From JAWKIJ01 sp041394325 (lineage in GTDB: Bacteria; Actinomycetota; Acidimicrobiia; Acidimicrobiales; Microtrichaceae): DNA of 64,000 nucleotides. Of this stretch, positions 10,522 to 18,461 are shown piece by piece. Made by a program: the position numbers and the translations under genes. Location of the stretch: NCBI GenBank assembly GCA_041394325.1, contig JAWKIJ010000001.1, positions 248,001-312,000 on the forward strand, read 5' to 3'. The notes beneath the pieces are model-generated. The model saw nothing but the letters and a program-made list of their open reading frames with translations. It ran no database searches and had not been told where the DNA came from. The number at the start of each line of letters is the position of its first letter. Position 1 is the stretch's first letter.

Positions 10522-10929
10522 TCAGCGACCGGGGAAGAAGATCGCGATCTCGCGCGCGGCGGACTCCGCCGAATCGGACCCGTGGATGAGGTTCTCGCCG
10601 AGGTCGAGCCCGAAGTCACCCCGGATGGTTCCGGGCGCCGAGTCGAGCGGATTGGTCGCGCCCATCATCGCCCGGACCGCCTTCCAGGTGTCGTCGGGGC
10701 CTTCGACGATCAGGACCAGCGACGGGGAGCGGCCGATGAAGGCGACGAGGTCCTCGTAGAACGGTTTGCCGACGTGTTCCGCGTAGTGCTGTTCGGCAAG
10801 CCGACGGTCGATGATCTTCAACTCCGCGGCCGCGATGCGGAGCCCGCGTTCCTCGAAGCGGGTGAGGATGCGGCCGATCAGCCCGCGCTCGACGGCATCG
10901 GGTTTGCAGATGACAAGGGTGCGATTCAT
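10522..10929 (-). CDS. ndk: Nucleoside diphosphate kinase
   Basis: This 135-residue cytosolic enzyme transfers the gamma phosphate of ATP to nucleoside diphosphates. The N-terminus RTLVICKPDAVERGLIG and the phospho-acceptor motif NLIHGSDS (His116) are intact, with the nucleotide-site segments RAMMGATNP and GTIRGDFG. Length is normal for a single-domain Ndk. It is monocistronic-looking, between the Thr-rich surface protein and mreB. Confidence 0.97.
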   Translation of the reverse strand: MNRTLVICKPDAVERGLIGRILTRFEERGLRIAAAELKIIDRRLAEQHYAEHVGKPFYEDLVAFIGRSPSLVLIVEGPDDTWKAVRAMMGATNPLDSAPGTIRGDFGLDLGENLIHGSDSAESAAREIAIFFPGR

Positions 10930-11008
10930 CGACCGGGCATCGTAGGACCCCTCGCCGGGAACGGGCGATTCGACGACGACCGATGCCCGGACGGCCCCGG
11001 GCGGACGC

Positions 11009-11752
11009 TCAGGGCTGGTACAGCCGGATCTGCGCGGTGTTGCCGCTCCATCCGGCGCCCCCGGTGATGGAGGTGATCGTCACGTCCACCCAGTGCTGCG
11101 AGCTCGTCCGGTTCCCCCAGGTCAGGTTGCACACCCCGCTGTTGTTGGTCGTGCACGACCGGGTGGTCGACCCCCACGCGTGGGCCATCGTCGCGTGCAC
11201 GGTAAGACCGCTGATGCCCGCCCCACCGCTCGCCGTCAGTTTGACCCTGGCCTTTGCCGTCCAGCGTCCCGAGTTCCAGTAGCTGTAGTCGGACAGTCCC
11301 GAGGACACCTTCGGCGCGACCGTGGTGGACGTGGTGGATGTGGTGGTGGTCGGTGGCGTCGTGGTGGTGGGGGCCGCGGTGGTCGTCGTGGCGAGCGTCG
11401 TGGTCGGCGCCGCGGTGGTCGTCGTGGCGAGCGTCGTGGTCGGAGCGGCCGTCGTCGAGGTGGCGGGCGGGGCGGTCAGCGTGGAGGTCGTACCGACTTC
11501 GCGTCCTCCGTCCGCGTCGTAGCGCACCCGGTTGACCGGCTGGGAGATCCGGTCCGCGGAGTCGTGGAAGTAGGTGTCCGCCGTCTGGTTCATGCCGTCC
11601 ACCGCGCCGACACCCACCAGCACGAAGCAGCCCAGGAACAAGGCGTACTCGACCAGCGTCGCGCCGGCCTCGGAAAGGCGACGAGGGCGGCGGGGTCGGT
11701 CGCCGGCGAACCGAGAGAGGAATCTGGGGGGTCTGGTCAGCGCATTCGACAT
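11009..11752 (-). CDS. Flp-pilin-like membrane protein with Thr-rich linker and C-terminal beta domain
   Basis: No named family is recognised. The 247-residue product starts with a basic segment (RPRRPRRLSEA), followed by GATLVEYALFLGCFVLVGVG, which resembles the processed N-terminus of Flp/TadE-type pilins, including a Glu five residues into the hydrophobic stretch. A short polar region is followed by about 65 residues of Thr/Ala/Pro linker with a 12-residue tandem repeat, then a Gly/Ser/Thr-rich domain of ~95 residues with two cysteines (RSCTTNNSGVCNLTW) resembling an Ig-like or carbohydrate-binding beta sandwich. This architecture suggests a surface-anchored or minor-pilin adhesin. Function and processing are inferred. 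Confidence 0.7.
   Translation of the reverse strand: MSNALTRPPRFLSRFAGDRPRRPRRLSEAGATLVEYALFLGCFVLVGVGAVDGMNQTADTYFHDSADRISQPVNRVRYDADGGREVGTTSTLTAPPATSTTAAPTTTLATTTTAAPTTTLATTTTAAPTTTTPPTTTTSTTSTTVAPKVSSGLSDYSYWNSGRWTAKARVKLTASGGAGISGLTVHATMAHAWGSTTRSCTTNNSGVCNLTWGNRTSSQHWVDVTITSITGGAGWSGNTAQIRLYQP
11373..11444. repeat. 36-bp tandem repeat in Thr-rich linker
   Basis: Two near-perfect copies of a 36-base unit, starting GCCGCGGTGGTCGTCGTGGC at 11373 and 11409, encode the 12-residue linker unit TTTLATTTTAAP on the minus strand. Being a multiple of three, copy-number change would lengthen or shorten the linker in frame. Confidence 0.85.
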
Positions 11753-11844
11753 GGGAGGAACCTCGCCCCCGTATCGGCCCCGCCGGGGGCGGATCTGTAG
11801 CGATTTCTCCCGATGAGCCGAGACGGGCGATGGGCTCCGAACGC

Positions 11845-13158
11845 CTACCGCTCGGCCAGGGCGAGGGCGGTCTGGGCACGTGCGACGTCGAGCACGCGGA
11901 AGCTCCCGGTGATCACCACGAGGTCCTCCTCCTCGGCGCCTTCGAGCACCCGCCGGACCGCCGCGTCGACGGTGGGCACCGCGATCGACGCAATTCCCTG
12001 CACCTCCGCGGCGTGGGCAATCTCGCCCGCATCGAGGCCCCTGGGGCCGTCGAGGGCGGCAGCGACGAGCAGATCGAGTGGGAACGCCGCCTGCAGCGCG
12101 GCGAGGAAGCGGGCCGGATCCCGCCCTTGGAGCATCGCGACGACCCCGAGGCGACGGCCGGGAACCGCGAACGACTCCGCGAGGGTCTCCCCGAGGGCGG
12201 CTGCCGCGTCGGGGTTGTGGGCTCCGTCGACCACGACGAGGGGTTGGTGCGCGATCACCTCGATCCGCCCGGGCGCGCGTACCTCGTCCATCGCGGCATC
12301 GACGACGTTCGGGGCCAGCCGCGAGTCGAACAGCGACTCGACCGCCTCGACCGCGATGGCCACATTGACCGACTGGTGCGAACCGTGCAGCGGCACCGTG
12401 AGGTCGAACTCGCTGCCTCGGCTGGTGACGACCTCCACGCGACGGCCACCGACCGCCACCTCGTCGCCGCGGCAGACGAAGTCACGGCCGTAGCGGACCA
12501 GGGTCCGCGGCCGTGCCTCGCGGACCGGCACGACCAGTTCCTCCTCGAGGGGGCCGAGGACCGCCGTGCTCGCGGGCTTGACGATCCCAGCCTTCTCCTG
12601 GGCGATGCGGAGGCGCCATCCGTCGCTAAAGTCGGTGTGGTCACCTCCGATCGAGGTGATCACGGCCACGTCGCCGTCGACGACGTTGGTCGCGCCGTAC
12701 CGACCCAACAGGCCCACCTCCACCACCGCGACGTCGACCGGTGCGTCGGCGAAGGCGACCAGCGCGGCCAGTGTCACGGCCTCGAAGGCGCTGAGCGTCA
12801 ACCCGAGGTGCTCGGCCACACCCTCACCGGAACGATCGCGTCGACGAGTTCGGGGTCCGCGATGGGCGCGCCGTCGATGCGGACGCGTTCGTTGATCGAG
12901 CCCTCCGGGCTCATGTACGCGCCGACGCGGAGCCCTTCGGCGGCGAGGAGTGCCTCCACCATGCGCACCACCGAACCCTTGCCGTTGGTCCCGGTGACGT
13001 GGACGACCCGAAACGAGCGGTCGGGGCGGCCGGAGCGCGTCCAGCACCGCAGCGGGGCCATCCAGCGAAAGGCCCTCGACCTTGCCCGCGCTCACCCCGG
13101 TGGAGGTCAGTTCGTGGTCGACCAGACCGCGCAACCAGTCGAGTGGATCGACGTTCAT
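11845..13158 (-). CDS. folC: Bifunctional folylpolyglutamate/dihydrofolate synthase, with compensating frame shifts
   Basis: FolC adds glutamates to folates, and often also makes dihydrofolate from dihydropteroate. The start at 13158 gives MNVDPLDWLRGLV. Reading in one frame, residues ~43-110 are nonsense, whereas the neighbouring frame at 12798-13061 contains the true segment RVVHVTGTNGKGS (P-loop) and MSPEGSINERVRIDG. The frame leaves near 13033, apparently through one extra C in CTCC, and returns near 12830. The rest (VITSIGGDHTDFSDGWRLRIA, VVVDGAHNPDAAAAL) is normal Mur-ligase fold. The two breaks cancel, so the gene was probably intact before sequence error. It lies downstream of clpX. 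Confidence 0.88.
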   Translation of the reverse strand: MNVDPLDWLRGLVDHELTSTGVSAGKVEGLSLDGPAAVLDALRPPRPLVSGRPRHRDQRQGFGGAHGGGTPRRRRAPRRRVHEPGGLDQRTRPHRRRAHRGPRTRRRDRSGEGVAEHLGLTLSAFEAVTLAALVAFADAPVDVAVVEVGLLGRYGATNVVDGDVAVITSIGGDHTDFSDGWRLRIAQEKAGIVKPASTAVLGPLEEELVVPVREARPRTLVRYGRDFVCRGDEVAVGGRRVEVVTSRGSEFDLTVPLHGSHQSVNVAIAVEAVESLFDSRLAPNVVDAAMDEVRAPGRIEVIAHQPLVVVDGAHNPDAAAALGETLAESFAVPGRRLGVVAMLQGRDPARFLAALQAAFPLDLLVAAALDGPRGLDAGEIAHAAEVQGIASIAVPTVDAAVRRVLEGAEEEDLVVITGSFRVLDVARAQTALALAER

Positions 13159-13228
13159 CGCCCTCGCATCCCCGGGATCGCGTGCGGGTCCCGTTCCGGC
13201 GCGGGGGTTCGGCCGGGCGCCCGGGCGA

Positions 13229-14500
13229 TCAGGATGCGGCGCGACGCTGACGGGTGCGCGCCCCACCGCGAGGAACGAGCTTGGGCTCGCCGTCACCACT
13301 CACCGTTTCGGCATCGATCACACAACGCGCGATGTCGTCGCGGCTCGGCAGTTCGTACATGGTGTCCAACAGCACTTCCTCGAGGATCGCCCGCAGCCCT
13401 CGAGCACCTGTTCCACGGGAGAGCGCCAGATCGGCGACGGCGTCGAGTGCATCGTCGCTGAACTCGAGTTCGACCTCCTCGAGTTCGAAGAAGCGCTGGT
13501 ACTGACGGACCAGAGCGTTCTTCGGTTCGGTGAGGATGCGCACCATTGCGTCGCGGTCGAGGTTCTCCACCACCGCTGTCACCGGAAGGCGGCCGATGAA
13601 CTCGGGAATGAGCCCGAACTTGATGAGGTCCTCCGGCAGAACGTCGCGGTACAGGTCGTCGCCGGACCGATCGTGCTCGGAGCGGATGTCGGCGCCGAAC
13701 CCGACTCCGCGCTTGCCCACCCGCTGCTCGATGATCTTGTCGAGACCGGCGAACGCTCCGCCGCAGATGAACAGGACGTTCGTGGTGTCGATCTGGATGA
13801 ACTCCTGGTGGGGGTGCTTTCGCCCACCCTGCGGTGGCACCGACGCCTGGGTGCCCTCGAGGATCTTCAGCAGCGCCTGCTGGACGCCTTCGCCGGATAC
13901 GTCACGGGTGATCGAGGGGTTCTCGCTCTTCCTCGCCACCTTGTCGATCTCGTCGATGTAGATGATTCCGGTCTCGGCCTTCTTGACGTCGTGATCGGCG
14001 GCCTGGAGGAGCTTGAGGAGGATGTTCTCGACGTCCTCGCCGACGTAGCCCGCCTCGGTGAGCGCCGTGGCGTCCGCAATAGCGAACGGCACGTTGAGCA
14101 TGCGGGCCAAGGTCTGGGCGAGCAGGGTCTTCCCACAACCCGTGGGACCGATGAGCATGATGTTCGACTTCGACAGCTCGACATCGTCGTCGCCCCGCCC
14201 GCCGTGTTGGACCCGCTTGTAGTGGTTGTACACCGCGACCGACAGCACCATCTTCGCCCGTTGCTGGCCGACGATGTAGTCGTCGAGGAAGGCCAGCATC
14301 TCCTTGGGCTTGGGCAGCTCGTCGAAGCCCAGTTCGATCGGATCGGTGAGCTCCTCCTCCTCGATGATCTCGTTGCACAGGTCGATGCACTCGTCACAGA
14401 TGTACACGCCGGGTCCGGCGATCAGCTTCTTGACCTGCTTCTGCGACTTGCCGCAGAAGGAGCACTTCAGCAATTCGCCGTTGTCGCCGAACTTGGCCAC
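13229..14500 (-). CDS. clpX: ATP-dependent Clp protease ATP-binding subunit ClpX
   Basis: ClpX is the AAA+ unfoldase that feeds substrates, including tmRNA-tagged proteins, to ClpP. The 423-residue product from GTG 14500 begins with the zinc-binding domain (C-x2-C ... C-x2-C: LLKCSFCGKSQ, VYICDECIDLC), then Walker A (LIGPTGCGKTLLAQT), Walker B (IIYIDEIDK), sensor regions and the GARGLRAILEE segment. The GTG is preceded by AGGAAGG at suitable spacing and gives the actinobacterial N-terminus MAKFGDNGELLKC. An ATG at 14542 is in frame but has no clear ribosome-binding site. It follows clpP1 on the same strand. Confidence 0.95.
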   Translation of the reverse strand: MAKFGDNGELLKCSFCGKSQKQVKKLIAGPGVYICDECIDLCNEIIEEEELTDPIELGFDELPKPKEMLAFLDDYIVGQQRAKMVLSVAVYNHYKRVQHGGRGDDDVELSKSNIMLIGPTGCGKTLLAQTLARMLNVPFAIADATALTEAGYVGEDVENILLKLLQAADHDVKKAETGIIYIDEIDKVARKSENPSITRDVSGEGVQQALLKILEGTQASVPPQGGRKHPHQEFIQIDTTNVLFICGGAFAGLDKIIEQRVGKRGVGFGADIRSEHDRSGDDLYRDVLPEDLIKFGLIPEFIGRLPVTAVVENLDRDAMVRILTEPKNALVRQYQRFFELEEVELEFSDDALDAVADLALSRGTGARGLRAILEEVLLDTMYELPSRDDIARCVIDAETVSGDGEPKLVPRGGARTRQRRAAS

Positions 14501-14610
14501 GCCTCGACCTTCCTGCGGATCGTTGGGGGACGGGTCCGACATTCTGCCGCATCGCGGCACCTTCGTGGGGGAGCAATGCCCCGGACGGTGCCGCGGGGCC
14601 CGTCGTGTGC

Positions 14611-15258
14611 TCAGACGACGGCGGTGATCGGCCCCGAACGATCCACTGCGTCGCGTCGCTCGAGCACCTCGTCGATGAGGCCGTACTCCTTGGCCTCCTG
14701 GGCCGTCATGACGAAGTCGCGGTCGGTGTCCGCGGCGATCTTCTCGTGGGACTGACCGGTGTGGCGGGCGAGGATCTCCTCGAGCGTCTCCTTCAGGCGC
14801 ATGATCTCCGCGGCGGCGAGCTCGACATCGGAGGCCTGTCCCTGACTCTGTGCGTACGGCTGATGCAGCAGTACGCGCGTGTTGGGAAGGGCGAAGCGCT
14901 TTCCGTGGGTGCCGGCCGCCAACAACACCGCCGCGGCGGACGCGGCCTGTCCGTAGCAGATCGTCGAGATGTCCGGGCGGACGTACTGCATCGTGTCGTA
15001 GATCGCCAACAGCGCGTTGATGTCGCCGCCGGGACTGTTGATGTAGATGCTGATCTCCTTGTCGGGGTTCTCCGCTTCGAGATGCAGCAGCTGCCCGCAC
15101 ACCATGTTGGCGACGTCGTCGTTGATCGGCGTGCCCAGGAAGATGATGTTGTCCTTGAGCAGTCGCGTGTAGAGGTCGATCAGGACCTCCCGGCCCTGTG
15201 TGTCCTTCCAGGTGACGCCCGGGTTGGGGATGATCGAGTTGTAGGCGGCGAGGCTCAT
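14611..15258 (-). CDS. clpP: ATP-dependent Clp protease proteolytic subunit (ClpP1)
   Basis: This 215-residue serine protease subunit forms the degradation chamber used with ClpX. The catalytic triad is visible as Ser107 (CYGQAASAAAV), His132 (VLLHQPYAQ) and Asp181 (DTDRDF). The residues after the Ser are Ala-Ala rather than the Met-Gly found in the second paralogue at 37153-37752. It lies between tig and clpX, the classic order, with a 21-base gap to tig. Actinobacteria commonly combine two ClpP types into a mixed tetradecamer, so partnership with the second paralogue is likely but inferred. Confidence 0.95.
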   Translation of the reverse strand: MSLAAYNSIIPNPGVTWKDTQGREVLIDLYTRLLKDNIIFLGTPINDDVANMVCGQLLHLEAENPDKEISIYINSPGGDINALLAIYDTMQYVRPDISTICYGQAASAAAVLLAAGTHGKRFALPNTRVLLHQPYAQSQGQASDVELAAAEIMRLKETLEEILARHTGQSHEKIAADTDRDFVMTAQEAKEYGLIDEVLERRDAVDRSGPITAVV

Positions 15259-15279
15259 CGGTATCCGTTCGTGTCGGGA

Positions 15280-16677
15280 TCAGTCGTGGTCGTGACCGTC
15301 GTGGTCACTGTGATCGTGATCGTGGTCGTGATCGTGGTCGTGATCGTGGCCGTCCTCGTCGTCGTCGACCGAGAGGTCGAGCTGGGAGCGGTCGACCTTC
15401 ACCCCCGTCTCGTCGAGGATCTCGATTCGGTCCAGCAACCAAGCCAACGCGTTCCGACGGCCGATCTCGGAACGGACGGCGAGCAACTGATGCGCTGCGG
15501 CCATGTCGGACCGCACCCGCTCGGGGGACAGGTCGAAACGCGTGGCGATCCGCTCCAACTCCTCGTCCAACTCGGCGTCTGTCGCTTCGATGCCCTCCTG
15601 ACGGGCGATCGCCCGCAGGGCCAGGTCGACCTTGAGCGCCGTCTCGGCGTCGTTGCGAAGGCTTGCCGAGAAGTCGGTGGCCTCGGTGCCCGTGAGGCGC
15701 AGATACGTCTCGAGGTCGATGCCCTGACGGGCGAGGCCGCCGACGAGGTTCTCGAGCCGGCTGCGCATCTCGGGGCCGACCAGCGCGCCGGACAGCTCGA
15801 CGTCGACGAGCCTGGCGAGCTGCTCGCCGAGCTCCGCGTGCACGGCGTTGGACGACTGCGCACGACGGGACTCGCTGAGCCGTTCGGTCGTGTCGTCGCG
15901 CAATTCGGCGACCGACTCGAACTCGGTGGCGTCACGCACCCACTCGTCGGTGAGCTCGGGGAGAACCTCCTCGCGGATGCTGCGCACGGTTACGTCGAAG
16001 TCGACAACACCCTCGGCGGCCGGGTGCGCCGCGGAGAAGCGCACCGCCTCGCCCTCGCCCAGACCACGGAGCTGGTCGTCGAGTTCGGCGACGATCGCGC
16101 CCGAGCCCACCTTGTAGGCAAAGTCCTCGACCTGCAGCGCTTCGAGAGGCACCCCGTCGACCGACCCCGTGAGGTCGATTCGTACGACGTCGTCGCTAGC
16201 GGCCGGACGCGAAACCTCCCGGAGCTCGCTCGACATCCGCCGTATCCGGTCGATCTGGTCGGCCACGTCGTCGTCGCTCGCGTTCGGTGTGGGAATGCTG
16301 ACTGACATGCCCTGGTAACCATCGATCGTGACCTCGGGCCTCACCTCGACCGTCGCGTCGAACCGGACGTCACCCGACTCCTCACCGGCGGTCACCTCGA
16401 GATCGGGTTGGCCCACGGCGTCCACGTCGTGTTCCGCGAGCGCCCGTATGTAGAAGTCGCCCGCTGCGTCGTTGATCGCCTCGCTGCGCGCATAGCCGGG
16501 ATCGATTCGCGCTTCGAGGACCTTGCGCGGCACCTTGCCGTTGCGAAACCCGGGGACCCGCACCTCCCGGGCGATCTTCTTCCAAGCCTTGTCGATGGCG
16601 GGACCCAACTCGGGCTCCTCGACGGTGATGGACAGCTTGACCTGGTTGCCGTCGAGCGGCTCGATGGTGGACTTCAC
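15280..16677 (-). CDS. tig: Trigger factor, ribosome-associated chaperone with His/Asp-rich tail
   Basis: Trigger factor binds at the ribosome exit tunnel and has peptidyl-prolyl isomerase activity. The ribosome-binding domain contains VPGFRNGKVPRKVLEAR (the family motif around GFRxGKxP), followed by the FKBP-like domain (about residues 150-235, VRIDLTGSVDGVPLEAL) and the helical substrate-cradle domain. The 465-residue protein is normal length but ends in about 25 residues of alternating His and Asp (GHDHDHDHDHDHDHSDHDG), a likely divalent-metal-binding tail. It heads the tig-clpP-clpX chaperone/protease cluster. Confidence 0.95.
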   Translation of the reverse strand: MKSTIEPLDGNQVKLSITVEEPELGPAIDKAWKKIAREVRVPGFRNGKVPRKVLEARIDPGYARSEAINDAAGDFYIRALAEHDVDAVGQPDLEVTAGEESGDVRFDATVEVRPEVTIDGYQGMSVSIPTPNASDDDVADQIDRIRRMSSELREVSRPAASDDVVRIDLTGSVDGVPLEALQVEDFAYKVGSGAIVAELDDQLRGLGEGEAVRFSAAHPAAEGVVDFDVTVRSIREEVLPELTDEWVRDATEFESVAELRDDTTERLSESRRAQSSNAVHAELGEQLARLVDVELSGALVGPEMRSRLENLVGGLARQGIDLETYLRLTGTEATDFSASLRNDAETALKVDLALRAIARQEGIEATDAELDEELERIATRFDLSPERVRSDMAAAHQLLAVRSEIGRRNALAWLLDRIEILDETGVKVDRSQLDLSVDDDEDGHDHDHDHDHDHDHSDHDGHDHD

Positions 16678-16727
16678 AGGCGTGGCAGTCTAGGACCGCG
16701 AGCCCGACGTCCCGTTCGCGTCGGATC

Positions 16728-16985
16728 TCAGTACCGACCGGGGCCCGACTTGGGCGGCTGATTCGCGCGTTCGATCATGTCGACGACGTCGTCCATCTTC
16801 GCCGCGAGGTGTTCGTGATGACGAAGTGCCGCCAACATGTCGTGAAGGCCCGCCTTGAGATGCTCGACCTGGGGTAGGGCCTCGGGGTGGAGCCCCCCAC
16901 CCGAGGTCTCGCCGAGGACCTTCAACACCGAGTCGGCGTTGGCGGCGAGTCGTTCGACGTGGTGGGTGAAACGAGGATCGGCCAT
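16728..16985 (-). CDS. Small conserved-looking helical protein, unknown function
   Basis: I do not recognise a family. The ATG at 16985 follows GGGAGGAA at good spacing, giving an 85-residue soluble protein beginning MADPRFTHHVERLAANAD. It is rich in predicted helix, with several His (LRHHEHLAAKMDDVVDMIERA), and ends in a short flexible PPKSGPGRY. Upstream in-frame codons to 17189 are antisense to the tRNA-Pro region and rejected. It precedes tig by 50 bases and may share its transcript. Confidence 0.7.
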   Translation of the reverse strand: MADPRFTHHVERLAANADSVLKVLGETSGGGLHPEALPQVEHLKAGLHDMLAALRHHEHLAAKMDDVVDMIERANQPPKSGPGRY

Positions 16986-17161
16986 GGTGTTCCTCCCGTT
17001 GGATCGCCTCTCTCGACCTCGACCATAGGCCGATCGTGGCACGATACAACGGCACCGACCGGGTAAGGGGCCCGGATCGGGACGCGCTCGGCTCCGTGGC
17101 GACGGACCGACCGACAGCGGGTACGGTGAGGTGCCGGTCCGGCGCCACGTGCGAACGACCG

Positions 17162-17235
17162 CGGGACGTGGCGCAGTCTGGTAGCGCACCGGCTTTGGGA
17201 GCCGGGGGTCGAGAGTTCAAATCTCTCCGTCCCGA
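17162..17235 (+). tRNA. tRNA-Pro (TGG)
   Basis: A 74-base cloverleaf: acceptor CGGGACG pairs with CGTCCCG, D arm GGCGCAGTCTGGTAGCGC, anticodon stem-loop CCGGC-TTTGGGA-GCCGG with anticodon TGG, and T arm GAGAGTTCAAATCTCTC. CCA is not encoded. Confidence 0.96.
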
Positions 17236-17296
17236 CCGGGCGAATCACCTGATACGGCGCCGCGACGTCGGCGGGCGATGAGGACGACGACCGGTC

Positions 17297-18454
17297 TCAG
17301 CCCACCACGTCGAGGCGAGGCCCCGCCACCCCCGGAACCACCTGATCGAGCTTCGGTGTCCTGAGGACCGTTTCGGCGATCTCGGCCTGGACGACCCGCA
17401 GGTCGTTGGCGGCGGGTACGTCGCCGTCGTCGAGGGCGGCGAGCCCCGGCCAGCTTCCCCGCACGCCTCCGTTCACCCGGTTGCCGAGGACCAGCGCGAC
17501 GCTGCCGCGTCCGTGATCGAATCCCCCCGAGGCATTCTCGGCGACCCGTCGCCCGAACTCGGTCATCACGACGATGCAAAGGTCATCGTGACGGTCCAGC
17601 AGTGCGCCGAGACCCTTGTCCAGGGAGCCGACGAGTTCGGCGAACCGACCGTCGGTCGTGCCTTGAGCGTTGTGGGTGTCCCAGCCACCGAGGTCGATCA
17701 TCAGCACCTCGGTTCCGAGGTCGGCATCGAGGACCTGGGATCCGGCGGCGAAGACGCTCCCCGCCTCGCCGGGACCAAATTCATCCTCGCCGGCGGCAAC
17801 GACTCCCGATGATCCCTCGGGTTCGGGGTGCTCCGATCCGCTCGATCGGATCCGGTCGAGCACGGCGACCGCCGCGTTCGCGCCGGCCACGGCGACCTTC
17901 GAAGGAGAGGACGACCAATCGGCCAGGACCGCGGCGGTGTCGAGTCCCGGACCGGCCGGCGTGATCGTCACTCTTCGAGCCTTCTGCCTGGCCCTTGCCG
18001 GCCGGAGCACGCCGAGTCGGAGGGACGAGAGGTCGGGTGTGCCCAGCGCGTCGGAGGTGCCTCGAAACGTCGCGGGAAGCGACACGGTCCCGACGGCCAC
18101 GCCCCGGAACGGGGACGCCGTCCGTCCAGCGGTCGCGGCGAGGTGTCGCCCAACCCATCCGGTGATCGTGTTGGCCTCGCTCCCCGCCTCGAGGGTTGCC
18201 TGGGCCTGGAAATGACTTCGAGTCTGCCCGGCAAAGCCACACGCCGGGATCATCGCCAACCTTCCGGCGTGGGCGAACCCGGCGAGTCGTCTCGCTGCCG
18301 GGTGGAGGCCGAAGGTGTCGTCGACGCGATGCACGGCGGCCGGGTCGAGTGCCTGGGTCGGCCTGAGCCGCCGGTAGTCGGCGTCGTCGGCCGGTGACAG
18401 GAGGCTGAGCCCGTCCGCACCTCCGCGGAGGAACACGATCGCAAGTCTGGTCAT
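17297..18454 (-). CDS. DUF1501 domain-containing protein
   Basis: This 385-residue protein belongs to DUF1501, an alkaline-phosphatase/sulfatase-fold-like family of uncharacterised, usually exported proteins. The ATG at 18454 gives MTRLAIVFLRGGADGLSLL; family motifs HPAARRLAGFAHAGRLAMIPACG, LMIDLGGWDTHNAQG, TEFGRRVAENASGGFDHGRG and LGNRVNGGVRGSWPGL are present. It starts 7 bases after the DUF1800 gene; the two families commonly occur as an operon, implying joint function. Unlike many homologues no Tat signal is visible, so export may depend on the partner. Confidence 0.9.
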   Translation of the reverse strand: MTRLAIVFLRGGADGLSLLSPADDADYRRLRPTQALDPAAVHRVDDTFGLHPAARRLAGFAHAGRLAMIPACGFAGQTRSHFQAQATLEAGSEANTITGWVGRHLAATAGRTASPFRGVAVGTVSLPATFRGTSDALGTPDLSSLRLGVLRPARARQKARRVTITPAGPGLDTAAVLADWSSSPSKVAVAGANAAVAVLDRIRSSGSEHPEPEGSSGVVAAGEDEFGPGEAGSVFAAGSQVLDADLGTEVLMIDLGGWDTHNAQGTTDGRFAELVGSLDKGLGALLDRHDDLCIVVMTEFGRRVAENASGGFDHGRGSVALVLGNRVNGGVRGSWPGLAALDDGDVPAANDLRVVQAEIAETVLRTPKLDQVVPGVAGPRLDVVG

Positions 18455-18461
18455 CGGAACC

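Noticed and set aside
15290..15360. Repetitive GTGATC/GTGGTC tract as a possible CRISPR or microsatellite array
   Set aside because: It is the coding sequence of the His/Asp tail of trigger factor; units are short, and no spacers or cas genes are present.
14605..16305. 566-codon open frame opposite clpP and tig
   Set aside because: Antisense to two strongly conserved genes; the Val/Ile repeat in it is only the reverse of the trigger factor His/Asp tail.
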